This document shows, one piece after another, positions 1 to 12,354 of a DNA stretch of 64,000 bases. A program made the position numbers and the translations under genes. Source of the DNA: Actinernus sp. WN-2022 (Eukaryota; Cnidaria; Anthozoa; Actiniaria; Actinernidae); NCBI GenBank assembly GCA_030867875.1, contig JAOWCC010000019.1:106706047-106770046 (forward strand), read 5' to 3'. The notes below the pieces were generated by a model. That model worked only from the letters and a program-made list of their open reading frames with translations, searched no databases and was not told the DNA's origin. Numbering within the stretch: the stretch's first letter is position 1; the number at the start of each line of letters is the position of its first letter.

Positions 1-117
1 TATTTTTCCCAGTCTGCATTTTATACCGAGTCTGCAGTCTGTATATAGTCTGCATTTTATACTCCGTTTTATCTGCCACCGAGAAAGAAGCAATCGAAGG
101 GTACTAGCTTCTACAGC
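1..117. repeat. short imperfect repeats at left edge
   Basis: The phrase agtctgcattttata recurs at the left edge, separated by shorter variants. It looks like the end of a small tandem or fold-back element cut by the window. No coding signal is visible. Confidence 0.4.
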
Positions 118-440
118 GGATTTAGCTACGAGACCATTTTGAACTGTCTTTCCAAGTACCATGGCATTTCGATGTCGATGTCAACATTGTGAAAGGCGAT
201 TATCTCAGTATAACCTTAAACGAAACAAGTGGGAAATAAACTTATCCGACGTACAGGTAATGATAAGGAATGAGTTAGATGGCCCAGGTTGCGTTTCTGG
301 ATATCGAGGGATGTGGTACACCTTTATACGCATCGAGTACGGCATTCATGCTCCTATAGAAGAGAGGTCGAGTGTCTCCTCAGGTGATTAGATCCAGATC
401 GAGTAACGGATCGGAGCCGCAGTTAGGACGATATTGGAAA
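118..440 (+). pseudogene. decayed rve-type integrase protein, N-terminal fragment
   Basis: Conceptual translation gives pieces of a family of transposon-type integrase proteins: a helical start (ILNCLSKYHGIS), then RRLSQYNLKRN, then LDGPGCVSGYRGMW followed by YGIHAP and LLR/LDPD. The last block matches the conserved segment that precedes the catalytic DDE core in these proteins. The pieces lie in different frames. One shift falls near 215-222, another near 360-372, and a TGA interrupts the segment before the LDPD block. No catalytic core follows, because the sequence runs into unrelated DNA and a minisatellite by 585. This is a dead fragment. Family assignment is from memory of the motif. Confidence 0.55.
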
Positions 441-584
441 TCTTCTTCTGCTTATTCACCAGTTTTGGCAAAATATTTTGCAAGAGATTCAATTCTGGTA
501 AATTTACAGCAGGCGTTCCCGTACGATCTGTTCCCAGACTTTCTCGATTGGTATTTTAGGTTAGTACCCAGGCCTTCGATTTTT

Positions 585-1080
585 GATTTGTGTTTTGGGA
601 ATTTCGATTTGTGTTTTGGAATTTCGATTTGTGTTTTGGGAATTTTGATTTGTGTTTTGGAATTTCGATTTGTGTTTTGGAAGTTTGATTTATGTTTTGG
701 GATATTAATTTGTGTTTTGGGATATTGATTTGTGTTTTGGGATATTGATTTGTGTTTTGGAATTTCGATTTGTGTTTTGGGAATTTTGATTTGTGTTTTG
801 GAATTTTGATTTGTGTTTTGGAAGTTTGATTTATGTTTTGGGTTATTAATTTGTGTTTTGGGATATTGATTTGTGTTTTGGGATATTGATTTGTGTTTTG
901 AAATTTCGATTTGTGTTTTGGGAATTTTGATTTGTGTTTTGGAATTTTGATTTGTGTTTTGGAAGTTTGATTTATGTTTTCGGATATTAATTTGTGTTTT
1001 GGGATATTGATTTGTGTTTTGGGATATTGATTTGTGTTTTGGGATATTGATTTGTGTTTTGGGATATTGATTTGTGTTTG
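585..1080. repeat. 20-21 bp minisatellite with 141-bp higher-order period
   Basis: About 24 copies of a unit like gatttgtgttttgggatatt. Variants (ggaattt, ggaagttt, gatatt) recur in fixed order, and the marker gaagtttgatttatgtttt returns about every 141 bp (near 680, 821 and 962), so groups of about seven units were amplified together. The long open frames on the minus strand here are a by-product of a repeat lacking stops. Confidence 0.95.
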
Positions 1081-1299
1081 ACCCTTTTGGGCCACCGTAA
1101 AGTAACACTGAAATTCACAAATGTTTCCGCAATAATATTTCCTCTTTTGCGGCGGGCTTTACGTATACAAATATTACCATATCATCGTTATTATGTAAAG
1201 GTTATATACGAGATTTATCAACCCGAGGCGAAGCCGAGAGGTAGCGGTATATAACCGTATTGTATACTCGGTGGTGAAGTTTTCCTAAAAAAATCGAAT

Positions 1300-1373
1300 C
1301 TCCAGGTTAATAAGTAAGTTATCAACCTCATGAATTTATTAATGAGGTTGATAACCTACTTATCAATCTGGAG
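1300..1373. repeat. small fold-back
   Basis: Arms ctccaggtta...caacctcat and atgaggttgataac...ctggag are inverted copies of about 32 bp around a 10-bp centre. It resembles a solo hairpin element. Confidence 0.8.
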
Positions 1374-2277
1374 GTTGATAACTTAGGGTTACCGGATACC
1401 TCAGTCAAGGTGCGTTTCCAGTCTAAAGTATGTAGCGCCTCGAGGAAACATCGTAGATAAATCATCCATGTATCATTTTAAAGCTTATAAAATTGGCTAC
1501 AAGAATAAATAAAATGTTTTGAATTTTTTGAAAATCTCGAATTTTACGCGATCCCGTTTCTCCGATCTAGTGAGATGGCTTTCAGAAGCTCCGACTCCGA
1601 AAATATTTTAAAGTTTTAAAATCCGTTTGCTTTGTCGCATTTGAGAGGAATCGTATTACAAAACGGTGTTGGGGAATTTCAAAATTCGATTTAGTTCAAA
1701 AGTTATCACTCATGCCCTTCGTGAAAAGGCAAAAACATAGTCCGAGTAGATATGCGAGAAACGCCGTCAAGAGCTCTCTTTTAGAATTTCCCAATTCGCC
1801 GACACCCTTTTGCAGCTGCGATATCAATTGACATTTTGTGAAAATTTCACACAAATCGAATAAATTACTCTTGAGTGGGATCTTTTTTTAAACTCTATTT
1901 TGGTTGAAAATCGAAAGCGTATATAGAAAATAGCACTTCAAAAAAATCGTGCGTGAATCTGAAGCCCCGCCTCTCCAACAAATAGCGAGCTCTTGGACAA
2001 TCATTTCTCATCACAGTTCAACTATCTGTCAAGATTTCCCGCCAATGTTGATTTCCGATCAAAGCTACGCGCCGCATCGAAAAAATGTTAATATAGCCGA
2101 TATAGTTCTCTTGTGTGACTTGAAAATTGGAAAAGATAGAAAGACCTAGAGGGACAATTGCAAAGCCAAGGTGAACACCTAGAGACGCCTCAAATGCCAG
2201 CATAGTTAGTAGAGGAGACACCGATTTGCAGGCGTCTGAAACAGCACGGCAATCGTTTCAAGCGATACAGAGTCACC

Positions 2278-2375
2278 GTATGTAATCAACTAAAGTCGAT
2301 TGAGGTATGCTAACCGCTGCTATTCGCTTTCCACGGCGGTTAGCATACCTCAATCGACTTTAGTTGATTACATAC
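2278..2375. repeat. hairpin element, about 40-bp perfect arms
   Basis: gtatgtaatcaactaaagtc...gctaaccgc is followed after a 17-bp loop by its inverted copy. The near-perfect arms suggest a young hairpin insertion. Confidence 0.85.
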
Positions 2376-2424
2376 CAGTATTTATTTATCTATTTGGCTC
2401 GTAGTCGTATGCATTGTTTGGGGT

Positions 2425-4026
2425 GTTCGGAAAACTAAGACCCCCAAAACAAAGCCCCTAAGACCCCTAAGATGCCCAAAATTCGAAAAAAGCAGAATTT
2501 CAGCAACATTAGGGATTACACTCAATCTGAGTTTCTTTGTGAACTTACCTCCAATCCATGGCCCTTGTTTGGTGTTTTCTTTCAGCCCGATTACTCTTGA
2601 ATCCCTCGCCGACACTGCAACGGCCACGAACTGCACATTTTGCTTGAAAACTTTCGCGTTGCAAAACATTTCCACATATAAAAACCACTTATAGAAAAAC
2701 GGCTATCGCCAAGTGAAGTGCAATAGTTATTCTTTTCTTAGAGATATCCAAGTTTCACCTCAAAATAGTCCATCATTTTGGATTGTTGCACACAGGGAAC
2801 CCAACCACAATATTTCTGCCCGCAATGTACAGGAAAAAAGTCAATAACAAGGCTATTTATTTATTTGTTTATTTGTTTATTTACTTGTTTGTTTGTTCAT
2901 ATTGGATTTAAAGAGGACGTGTTCTTTTTTGTCACAAACGCATAACAGTAACGACAAAGGTCCCGTCCATACTAAGCCGGTTAAGTTTGAAAACGCAACG
3001 TTTTTTATCCATTAAAAAAAGTTTTCCGTCCACACTTCCATTCTCTAATCGTTTTGCCGTCCACAGTAAAACGCAAAAACGATCCGAAAACGCTACTTTG
3101 GCCGGATTGAGCGTGCGCAGATACCGTAAAATACCGGTTTTAAGCCCTGGGCTTATACTCATTCGTAAGGGTTTTTGGTGGGCTTATAACCGGGGGGCTT
3201 ATATCTGGGGGGCTTATAACCGGCAGGAAAAAAGTGTTTGGGATTCAGAGGAAATGATTTTATGAAAAATGTCTCGCCAATGTTAGTTAGCAGACAGGTG
3301 GGCTTCTAACCGGGGTTGAGCCAGAGCTCGCGTGATCATCGTGCAATGACATCAGCGTTTTCGAAAAGCCGAAAATGCCTGCTTAGTGTGGACGGCCGGC
3401 CGGAAGGCCAAAACCGGATAAAAAAAGTTGCGTTTTCAAACTTAACCGGCTTAGTATGGACGGGGCCTTAGTTGTTACTGTTATGCGCTTGTGACAAAAA
3501 CCTTTTAAAATCCAAAATGAACAAACAAACAAATAGCCTAGTTATTGACTTTTCCAGAAAAAATTGGGTTTCCTTTGCCTTGCGGTTAGAAATATTGTGG
3601 TGGGTACCCTGTGTGCAATCTATCCAAAATGGCGGACGATAAGAGCGATAAGCGATATAAAGGTATTGTTTGCTGTCGTTTTGAGATGAAACTTCGATCT
3701 CTCCAAGAAAAGAATAACAAGTGCACTTCACTTGGTGAAAGCCGTTTTTCTATCAGTGGTTTCTATTCGTGGAAATGTTTTGCAACACGAAAGTTTTCAA
3801 GCAAAAATACGGCGATCCATTGCAGTTCGTGGCCGTTGCAGTGTCGGCGGGGCATTCAAGAGTAATCGGGCTGAAAGAAAACACCAAACGAGAGCCATGG
3901 ATTGGAGGACGGTAAGTTCACAAAGAAACTCAGATTGAGTGTAATCCCTTATGTTGCTGAAATTCTGCTTTTTTTCGAATTTTGGGCATCTTAGGATCTT
4001 TGTTTTGGGGGTCTTAGTTTTCCGAA
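2425..4026. mobile_element. 1.6-kb long inverted repeat with an inner terminal-inverted-repeat element
   Basis: Left arm about 2425-2960 and right arm about 3470-4026 are imperfect inverted copies (for example gtggaaatgttttgcaacacg at 3771 against its complement near 2670). The centre, about 2965-3470, is bounded by inverted copies of gtccatactaagccggttaa and is probably a second non-autonomous DNA transposon. At 3130-3310 there is a phrase family around gggcttataaccgg. No transposase frame is visible; the short open frames are arm shadows. Confidence 0.8.
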
Positions 4027-4915
4027 CCCTTGTTTTGCTTTTCTTTTATCTTTGTTTTCCAAGCTAAGGGCATCCTGCTTGCTTTTTGGAAGACATAAGG
4101 CCAACAACCGATGGAATTATGGAATCGTGTGTGGAAAAACATTTCTCAATAAACAAAAACATGAATTTAATATGCGCTAGCTTTCCCCACACTGTCGTTA
4201 CGGGCGAGTGAGCACTTGCCATGTGTGTTTATTGATCTGCTGTCAATCAAACAGAACCTTTTACTTTCGGTTAAAAACTTCCTTTTGGTATTTCTGCCAA
4301 TAAAGTTTTTTTTTGAACGGAGTTTTTGGTATACGAGACACTACTACTAAAACCACATTTCTGTGCGAAAAATGTTTTTCACCATCTTTTTCGTTTTGAA
4401 GGTATCCGGTAACCTTAAATAAAGACCGTTAGAGAACAAAGGAAACTTAACGAGTAAATAAATATGATGAGTTATTGACCGAGAGACGAATTATTGAATA
4501 TACTCCAATGAATTGAGAGCACACACTGGTTACCGTAACCGTGGTCAGAGATAGGAAAAAGCCGCCCACTCACGGAACCAATAAGATCGCAGGAAATCGT
4601 AGGTTGTCGCCCGCGAAACAATGCATAGCATTCATCCTACGTATACGAGCGTAAGACTTTTTATATTGAAGATAAACTGATAAAATTAGTTGTTATGAAT
4701 TTATTGGATTACCACTGGTGTATACTGTTTCAAGGTGCCAATAAATAAGCATTAATATTAGTATTATTGTACTGTACTGTCATCTCAAAGGTTGCAATAC
4801 GTATTCTGTATAATAAGGCCAAGCCTTCTTAATTACCAATTGAAACGAGTTTATATGTCAGCACCATTGGGTATGTTTATAAAGTAGTTTAACGCATTGA
4901 TCCTTTTTTCCCTAG

Positions 4916-5203
4916 ACGCACCACAGTTTGCCTTTCTAACCTCTCGCATCACAACTATGAATGACTACGTTGCTCACCTGGAGTGCAGAGCAGATAGCGT
5001 GCCAACTTCAAGCTTAACTTGGCAGAAAGGAGGAAAAGCTGTAGCCGCATTAACTAAGGGAATCTTCATTTTGAATTCAAACTGTACAGGGGGTTCCAGT
5101 CATCTGTTTGTAGCAGTTATGAGTAGTACTGACCGAGGCAAATACGTGTGTATCGCAAAGAACGAAGTTGGCCAAGCCAAAAAGACGTTTCTTATTGCTG
5201 AAG
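4916..5203 (+). CDS. IgSF membrane protein: Ig-like domain exon
   Basis: The exon follows a pyrimidine-rich acceptor (ttttttccctag) and ends at a GT donor at 5204. Both boundaries are phase 1, the usual phase for exons encoding single Ig domains. The translation shows a complete I-set-like domain: HLEC (first Cys), LTWQKGG (core Trp), and DRGKYVCIAKNEVG (second Cys in the D-x-G-x-Y-x-C motif). The next exon encodes the transmembrane segment, so this is the membrane-proximal extracellular domain of a cell-surface adhesion or receptor protein. Upstream exons are not in the window, so the full architecture and name cannot be given. Confidence 0.8.
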
Positions 5204-5559
5204 GTTGGTGCCGTATCCATCTCCCCCATTTTGCCAAATTGCTGTGCAAGTGGTAATTGTAGGATTATACCTAATTTATCATTATCACTGATTGTCGTTA
5301 CAATTATTATTGCAAGGGGGCAGCAAACGAATGAGAGCCAAAACAAAGATTCGAAGCGGCTTTGCGCGTGTTCGTCCAAACTCACTATTTATACCTAAAA
5401 TTACATTGGTTGGTGTTTGTTCCAATAACTCAAACTTCAAAATGTCGATTTTTGTATTGGTCTTATTATTTCTGTAATAGTTGCAAGGAATCATTATGCA
5501 GTAGTAGTTGCAGTAGAATCTTTATCAGTTTACTGAGTGGAAAACATTATTACCGCCCG

Positions 5560-5725
5560 GTTACCCGGTAGTTTACATGATGGCCCTCTTTATAGGCCTG
5601 ATTCAAACGTCGCCGGGACAACCATCGTATTTATATCTTTTTGTATTATTATTTATTATTTACTATTGTAAATTTGAAATGTTCTTTATCAAGTGATATT
5701 AAAGACATTATTATTATTGTCGTTT
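5560..5725 (+). mobile_element. 5'-truncated LINE 3' end
   Basis: A short 3'-UTR-like block (ttgtattattatttattatt, then attaaagacattattattatt) ends in an ATT repeat, the tail style of CR1/L2-like LINEs. It lies inside the intron between the Ig exon and the membrane exon. No coding part is preserved. Confidence 0.5.
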
Positions 5726-6070
5726 GAAACAAAAGATAATTAGGCGGCTTCTGTTGATCTAATTAGGTTCGGCGCATGAAAAGTTCGACGTTTGGATCGG
5801 GCCTTAAATTAGGCTAAGAAAAACTAAGATAAATACAGAATAATTAAAATCAGATAGAAAATAACATGAGTATGATAATTGTAAATAATGGTCTAGATAT
5901 TAGTGCCAAAATAAAATATTTTGTTTTAACTTTCCGGCTGTGTATATACAATGTATATCGAAAACGCGCGCCTGGCGTGCCTCTTACGCCGCAAATCACA
6001 TTTAGCTCTCGGTACGTCCTTATTTGAACTGTTCCTTAACATTGAGCTTCGGGTCATCTTCTTTTAACAG

Positions 6071-6237
6071 AGCCTGATCGGGAATGGACGAACGTGGAGA
6101 TCGTGGCAATTTGCGTTGGTCTTGGATCTACCTTTCTTCTTATAGTCCTATTGTGTATCTTTATAACTCGAGCGCGCTACAGGCTGGAAAGGGCAAAGGA
6201 GAGGTTAAGAGCCAGAGGTCAACACTCTGAAGGACAT
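6071..6237 (+). CDS. IgSF membrane protein: transmembrane and juxtamembrane exon
   Basis: The acceptor cttttaacag precedes 6071 and the phase-1 junction with the Ig exon restores one reading frame. The peptide begins EPDREWTNVE, has one membrane helix (IVAICVGLGSTFLLIVLLCI), then a strongly basic stop-transfer stretch (RARYRLERAKERLRAR). At 6238 there is a strong donor, GTGAGT, in phase 0. If it is not used, translation runs on to a TAG at 6274-6276, adding 13 residues. Two alternative tails are therefore possible. Topology: type I, Ig domain outside, short basic tail inside. Confidence 0.75.
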
Positions 6238-6985
6238 GTGAGTCAGTTCGCGAACAGGCGGGCACTATCCAAGTAGTGGGTAGTATCGTCGAATACCGTT
6301 TAACCAACTACGTCATCAAATTCTTTGTTTCCCTGTTTCGCTATGAATAATACGAGACATACGTTTTCCTGGTATATGAAAAATTCTGCATGAACCGGAA
6401 ATCGAAGCCGGCCCCGTAAAGAATCCACTACTAACTACTAACACCTACCATAGTCCCACTCTATTAACTATGCACCAACTAATCAGTTGACCACGAGAGA
6501 AATCGCTGATTGCATTCGGTTTCTTGCCACATTTTTACCAGCTTGTCATTAGCATGTACATAAAATTAGATTGTATAATATATACTATAATGTTAGTGGT
6601 ACGTACAATGCAAGTGTGCGATCGCATCAATCCCAGTTTCTGGGAAACCCCCACCCCTCCCCCTAACATTTAATCATTAATAGAACAATGCATATCCAAG
6701 GGAGGGGTAGGTGGGTAGTTTTCATGTATCAAGCTCCTCGGTAGATGGAGCAGGCATCTCGCACACAATATTACATTTGCATAATGACGTCACATACTAC
6801 AACTACCAGAACTCTTTGCGCGAATCCTGTCTTGTCTTGGAATTCTCAAAGGAGTTTAAAAATCTGAATGAGAAAGAGAATTTGAAAAGGATTCTGGTAG
6901 TTATAGTAAAATAACGCCATAATAGAAATGTCCTATTCCTGTCAGGCAACCGAGTTAGTAAGCAGACTCCACCCGTCAGCGCATC

Positions 6986-7947
6986 CCGGGGGGAGGGGGG
7001 GGAGGGGATACTCCCAGAAATTTAGGATAGGGGTGTGCCGCGGAGATATCGAAACTCCGACTCTATTTAAGGGTGTAAAATCGTAACATGGGTACCCTTT
7101 CAATTCCATGGCTTGGAACTAAAATATGAGACCCTATTCAAGGGACAAGTGAATACTCAGAATTTATTGAACAGATCGTTTTTATTTCTCTCAGTCTGTG
7201 GGAAGTGTGGATAGTATAGCAGAGTTGCTACAGGTCAGGAAAACATTTTTTTCAAGTCAGGGAAAAGTCAGGGAATTTTGCATCTAGTCAGGGAATTTTA
7301 TTTTTAGGTTGCCACGATGGCCCCTCATGTGTCTGCGAGGGGAGGTTACAGGTTTTGATAATGAATTTTGTTTTGGACGAGAGAATGCCAAACAGTCTTA
7401 TTATGATCAGTGAAAAGTCAGGATTTTATTTCCTGATGGGTGGCAACCATGTATAGGTCATTCGCAGTTATGGTATCTGTTGTGAGATAACCATGCCCAG
7501 GAGCCCATTAGGAGTGAAATCCCAGGAGCCCATTAAGAGTGAAATCCGAGAGTGAAACTAATACACAACACGCACTGCTTGTGGAACTACAAATATGTAC
7601 ATTTAAATTTCATTCTTCGGACTTGAACTCTGAATGCTTCAGTCTTTTTATAATGTAATTTTAAAAATTGTTTTGGTATCGTAATGATTACATAATTAAT
7701 ATTTAATGCTTTACGTTTATCGAAGATTGTTACTTTTAGCGGGCGTCGAGCAAATGCACGATATTGCATATCAAGAGTTAGGGGAACACAAAAAAACGAA
7801 CTCTATTTAAGGATCGGATATTTTATTTAAGGATGATAATCTCTTAATATGAGACCCTATTTAAGGGTCCGGCACCTCTAAAACCATACCCTATCCCGCG
7901 GCACATAGCTATATGGCTTATATATGGGAGTACCCCCTCCCCCCCGG
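6986..7947. mobile_element. non-autonomous DNA element, C/G-rich termini
   Basis: Left end ccggggggaggggggggagg leads to atactccca; the right end is the inverse (tgggagtaccccctccccc at 7925-7943, then gg). Subterminal blocks with tgtgccgcgg and ccctatttaaggg occur on both sides. Inside are repeated phrases of the type gtcagggaattttg at 7230-7450. No coding capacity. It lies in the putative last intron of the IgSF gene. Confidence 0.65.
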
Positions 7948-8208
7948 AATTTATCTCTGGTGAAGTGTCTGCCTAATTTGTGCTACTTTGGCTTTTGAGA
8001 TGGACGTCTTTGTAAACATTACATTAGTCATGCCATTTCATTCCAAGAGGAAATTAATTAAAAAGCTGAACTTAATCTCGACCCCAAGAATAAATTTAAC
8101 AAGCATCTCACACATGTGACGTCACGCTAACGTCACATGAAGTTATGTGTTGTTCTGATTCGACGTGCTGATTGCTCTCTAACCGCGTCACATGATTTTT
8201 CTTCTTAG

Positions 8209-8271
8209 GATAACCTCGCCAGCAATATCGAGGCTGAATCTCACGACAACGCGCACAACACCCACTTCTAG
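8209..8271 (+). CDS. IgSF membrane protein: possible last exon (cytoplasmic tail)
   Basis: A pyrimidine-rich acceptor (tttttcttcttag) precedes a phase-0 frame of 20 codons ending in TAG (begins DNLASNIEAESH). The phase fits the donor at 6238, so joining exon 6071-6237 to this one gives an uninterrupted reading frame. The peptide has no recognisable motif, so support is splice-site quality and phase only. A different frame of the same stretch is open longer but would need a phase-1 donor. Confidence 0.4.
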   Translation, partial: DNLASNIEAESHDNAHNTHF

Positions 8272-8389
8272 ACTGGATGAGGCTTTCACGAATGAGATGA
8301 TTGACGGATGAGGACAATGAAACGATCAGACTCGCCTAGTGTGCGAGCCCATGCATTTACCGGCCAGCAGTTACCATGGTCAGTAGGAC

Positions 8390-8511
8390 CATTTACGGTA
8401 TATGTTTCGTTCCATCTAGTCTCCCTGCATAATACTGTAAAACAGTAGAGAAAATGATTATGCAGGGAGACTATATGGAACGAAACACTACCATGAAGTA
8501 TATACCGTAAA
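8390..8511. repeat. hairpin element
   Basis: The arms contain tatgtttcgttcca and tagtctccctgcataa with inverted copies after a 25-bp loop. The outer arms are less well conserved (accatttacggtatat and tataccgtaaa). Confidence 0.75.
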
Positions 8512-9549
8512 AACCCTAACCGTCAACAACAGGTTCAATACTATGTGTATATTACACATATAGGTCAGAATTTAACACATGCAGAAGTGAACGCGGGCTT
8601 TGAGGTTCGTATTCTCGTGGACGAGCACTCAAGAAGCTAAAACGGTGGACCTTTTCTAATTAAGAAGCTTGAAGTTTCTATCGGCTGATATTTGACGAGG
8701 AGCGTACATGTAGCTATACAAGTCAACTATCAGCTATAGAAACTGAGAGCGAGTAGTCTAACTGTTTTGGTAGATACCAACTGGTTGTTCAATCCTAACT
8801 GAAACAAGATTTTAACGAATTGGCCGCTGTTATAATTTGTTTTCGCTACTCTAGCTATCTAACGTTCAGTATTGATTAGCTTCGCCAATCAAATCGCAAG
8901 ATTCGCAATAAAACACTAGTTGGTTTCTACTAATTACTAATAGACCAGTTTGCGGTTAAGTAATGGTCCGCGCAAGAGGTAGGCATATGTTATGCATGGA
9001 TGTAAAAAGGTGCTAATTGTGGTATTGTTTCAATCTTCCACCTCATTGGATTATACATTAAAATCTCAGTATCTAAACTTGAAGAAGAATATATTTTTTT
9101 TCTCATTTTGTTAACAGATTTGAATTGCATCTAGTGAAAACACTCATAACTTTTAATATGACGAACTTTCAATATAGGGAACATTTTTATATTGAACGTT
9201 TTATTGGTTATTGTGTTGGACTCTTCTGATTGGACGAAATGTTTTCACACAAAAGAAATAAACCCTTAAAATGCATTTTTAGTGGATTTAATTTCAGAAA
9301 TTTATCATTTAAGGGTTGATGAGTTGTCAGTATGAAAAACAGAAAGTACTAAAGTGGGGAAAGCAAATTGCATCTGAACAATGGAATTGTGCCTACGTCT
9401 TGCGCGGACTGTTACTTAATTACGATATTATGAAAGGGGTGCACATGGCGCAAAATACAGTGTCCGTCGTTTAAAAAAATATTAACAATTCGCCTTTCTT
9501 TCTGTGTAGTCGTCGAGAACTGTGTTTTCCGGACCGATTCAAGCGATGT

Positions 9550-10042
9550 TTTAGCATTAGTCTAGATTTTACATACTTCTGTGCTTTTGAACTAACAAGT
9601 TTACCATGCACGCTTGATACGCTTCGCTACTGCCGGAACTAGTGCAAATTCTGTTCTTAGTACAATGACATTCAAATTAATTAGTTAAACCATGAAGCCA
9701 GGCAATGCGGGTGATAATATCGAATAAGTGTATTTTAGTAACCAGATCGGGAAAAAGTACCCGTGACGTCTAGGTCACACCTTTAGACAGAAGAATACCC
9801 GAGAAATATTAATTAATAACGAGATTTTGTATTAGTGATATTATAAAACGTTTTGTAAATAAATATTATAAGTTATATCATAACAGCGTTACAACTGGCA
9901 GCGTGACTATAATGATAATTGCATGTCGTTGTACTAAGAACAGAATTTGCACGAGCGTTCCGGCAGTAGCGAAGCGTAGCAAGCGTGTATGGTAAACCTG
10001 TTAGTTCAAAAGCACACAAGTATGTAGAATCTAGACAAAAGA
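9550..10042. repeat. fold-back, about 115-bp arms and 250-bp spacer
   Basis: Left arm 9555-9672 and right arm 9923-10040 are inverted copies, for example cgcttcgctactgccgga and its complement. The spacer is AT-rich. No coding signal. Confidence 0.8.
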
Positions 10043-10642
10043 GAAATTTCGGAAAGACACAAGCTATCAAGAAAATGATGCAGCAATGAAGCTTGCGTGG
10101 ATGAATGTAAAAGTTCCCTATGTTTTTGTTCCGCGCCCTTAGAATTATTCAATGCTATTGAAATTTACAGGGACAGGGTAGTATATGTTGAATTCCAGGT
10201 GAAAAGAAAAAAAAATTATCGACTAGTTTTCGAATTACAGCTTCCTCAGCAAATACGTTACTATAACATACTGTTAAACACTATTTTATAATAAATAATA
10301 TAGAATCAATAATTACGTATTATTATCTATAAAGGGTCTTTTAAGGTCTGACTATCTGAAGTTTGAAACTATTTCGTTTTAAAAGACGACTCAGTATATC
10401 TTACGTCAGAAATATTTGCAGATGTTGAATAAAAATATTGCCGGCTTCTTCTAAATTTATGGGTGTTGGTATTAACGGTCTACCTCTCAAATACCATGCA
10501 AGGCTAAAGGATAAAACAAAGATTTTCAGTAGAAGAATGAAGAGAAGCCCTCCACTGGAAAGCAAAGTTTGTTCTCAAATGTTCTTGATGGATACGTTAA
10601 TCTATTGCTATGTTTGGCTCCTCTAATTAAATGCTATTACTA

Positions 10643-10743
10643 CATGTCACTAACGCACCGATTTCCCTGTCCATAAAATTTGAATTTCTCGCGCACCGCC
10701 ATCTTAGGTTTTATGGACAGGAAAATTGGTCCATAACTGACAT
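10643..10743. repeat. hairpin element
   Basis: The phrase catgtcactaacgcaccgat leads to tgtccataaaa; its inverted copy lies at 10709-10743 with small differences. Confidence 0.7.
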
Positions 10744-10764
10744 TTAGTGTACAATTTACAGGAG

Positions 10765-11668
10765 ACAAACGCAGCAATAGATTGAGATATCCATAACAAA
10801 CACAGCATTAGATTGAGATATCCATAACAAACACAGCATTAGATTGAGATATCCATAACAAACACAGCATCAGATTGAGATATCCATAACAAACACAGCA
10901 TCAGATTGAGATATCCATAACAAACACAGCATTAGATTGAGATATCCATAACAAACACAGCATCAGATTGAGATATCCATAACAAACACAGCATCAGATT
11001 GAGATATCCATAACAAACACAGCATCAGATTGAGATATCCATAACAAACACAGCATCAGATTGAGATATCCATAACAAACACAGCATCAGATTGAGATAT
11101 CCATAACAAACACAGCATCAGATTGAGATATCCATAACAAACACAGCATTAGATTGAGATATCCATAACAAACACAGCATTAGATTAAGATACCATAACA
11201 AACACAGCATTAGATTGAGATATCCATAACAAACACAGCATTAGATTGAGATATCCATAACAAACACAGCATCAGATTGAGATATCCATAACAAACACAG
11301 CATCAGATTGAGATATCCATAACAAACACAGCATCAGATTGAGATATCCATAACAAACACAGCATTAGATTGAGATATCCATAACAAACACAGCATTAGA
11401 TTGAGATATCCATAACAAACACAGCATTAGATTGAGATATCCATAACAAACACAGCATTAGATTGAGATATCCATAACGAACACAGCATTAGATTGAGAT
11501 ATCCATAACAAACGCAGCATTAGATTGAGATATCCATAACAAACGCAGCATCAGATTGAGATATCCATAACAAACACAGCATTAGATTGAGATATCCATA
11601 ACAAACACAGCATCAGATTTAGATATCCATAACAAACACAGCATTAGATTTAGACACCATAATGAACA
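10765..11668. repeat. 31-bp minisatellite, about 29 copies
   Basis: The unit is cagcattagattgagatatc plus cataacaaaca. Copies differ mainly at one T/C site (cagcatTaga or cagcatCaga) and are otherwise nearly identical, so expansion is recent. It lies in the region between the convergent IgSF and DUS2 genes. Confidence 0.95.
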
Positions 11669-12170
11669 TTTGAGAGCAAACATTGTTATTCAGTGGAGGT
11701 TACCCACTTTCTTCTTATTGTTTGGTGTGTGTATGGGCTTAGGAGGGGAGGGCGTGCAAGTTCGACTCGTCGATGGTCCTACTGCAAGAAACAGTTACGT
11801 GATGCGTTAATACTTCAATAACCAACTGAATTGAGCTCGTGATCCCATGGATGGCATACAATCTGCAAAACCGCAGCCAGTGGAAATAGCATTTACAAAC
11901 AGGTTTTGCTAACAACACTACCGATCTCGTACAGGTACCTTTCAATAAATGAGGTCATATTTTTGCCACCCAGTACAACCACGTGATCGTATCCTACAAA
12001 GGATCCCATGATATATAACTGGAGTTCAACCACTTATGTTCAAGAATTAGTAGATTAATGTATTTCATTTACAACGCATAAACGGCATGACCAGTTCTGA
12101 TATCCACAGTTTAGTTTGACGAGCTTTGTGTCCATGTTACTGACCATAAGATTACCACATGCAATCGAGG

Positions 12171-12176
12171 TTTATT
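12171..12176 (-). promoter_or_regulatory. DUS2: probable polyadenylation signal of DUS2
   Basis: AATAAA on the minus strand, 73-78 bases downstream of the DUS2 stop codon, a normal distance for an animal poly(A) signal. Confidence 0.55.
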
Positions 12177-12248
12177 GTAAATTATGTCACAATACGGCAC
12201 GTACTGAAATGCAGAAATACAAACTTGTGGTACTGGTTCTAACACAGT

Positions 12249-12354
12249 TTACGTGTCTATAAAGTTTTGGTCTTTTAGTCGCCCGTCGTGGAGTCCCATC
12301 GATTTCAGACACACAATAGCAGCTGCTTGTTCTGCAAACCGCTTGTTCTTCTCC
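12249..12354 (-). CDS. DUS2: DUS2 exon 17 (last)
   Basis: Acceptor CAG at 12357-12355. One base completes a Trp codon, followed by EKNKRFAEQAAAIVCLKSMG, the end of the dsRNA-binding domain, and a short tail to a TAA at 12249-12251. Confidence 0.93.

Larger units (their letters stand above)
1384..4417. mobile_element. possible composite DNA element with 17-bp terminal inverted repeats
   Basis: The sequence tagggttaccggatacc at 1384-1400 recurs inverted as ggtatccggtaacctta at 4401-4417. Between them lie two inverted-repeat elements and no transposase. No target duplication could be defined, so the link may be fortuitous or reflect repeated insertion of one family. Confidence 0.3.

Noticed and set aside
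452..1108. 218- and 179-codon minus-strand open frames rich in Asn/Lys/Gln
   Set aside because: They are the 20-bp minisatellite read in stop-free frames; no domain, no start context.
10765..11668. Regular 31-bp repeats, CRISPR-like at first sight
   Set aside because: Repeats are directly adjacent with no unique spacers, in an animal scaffold.
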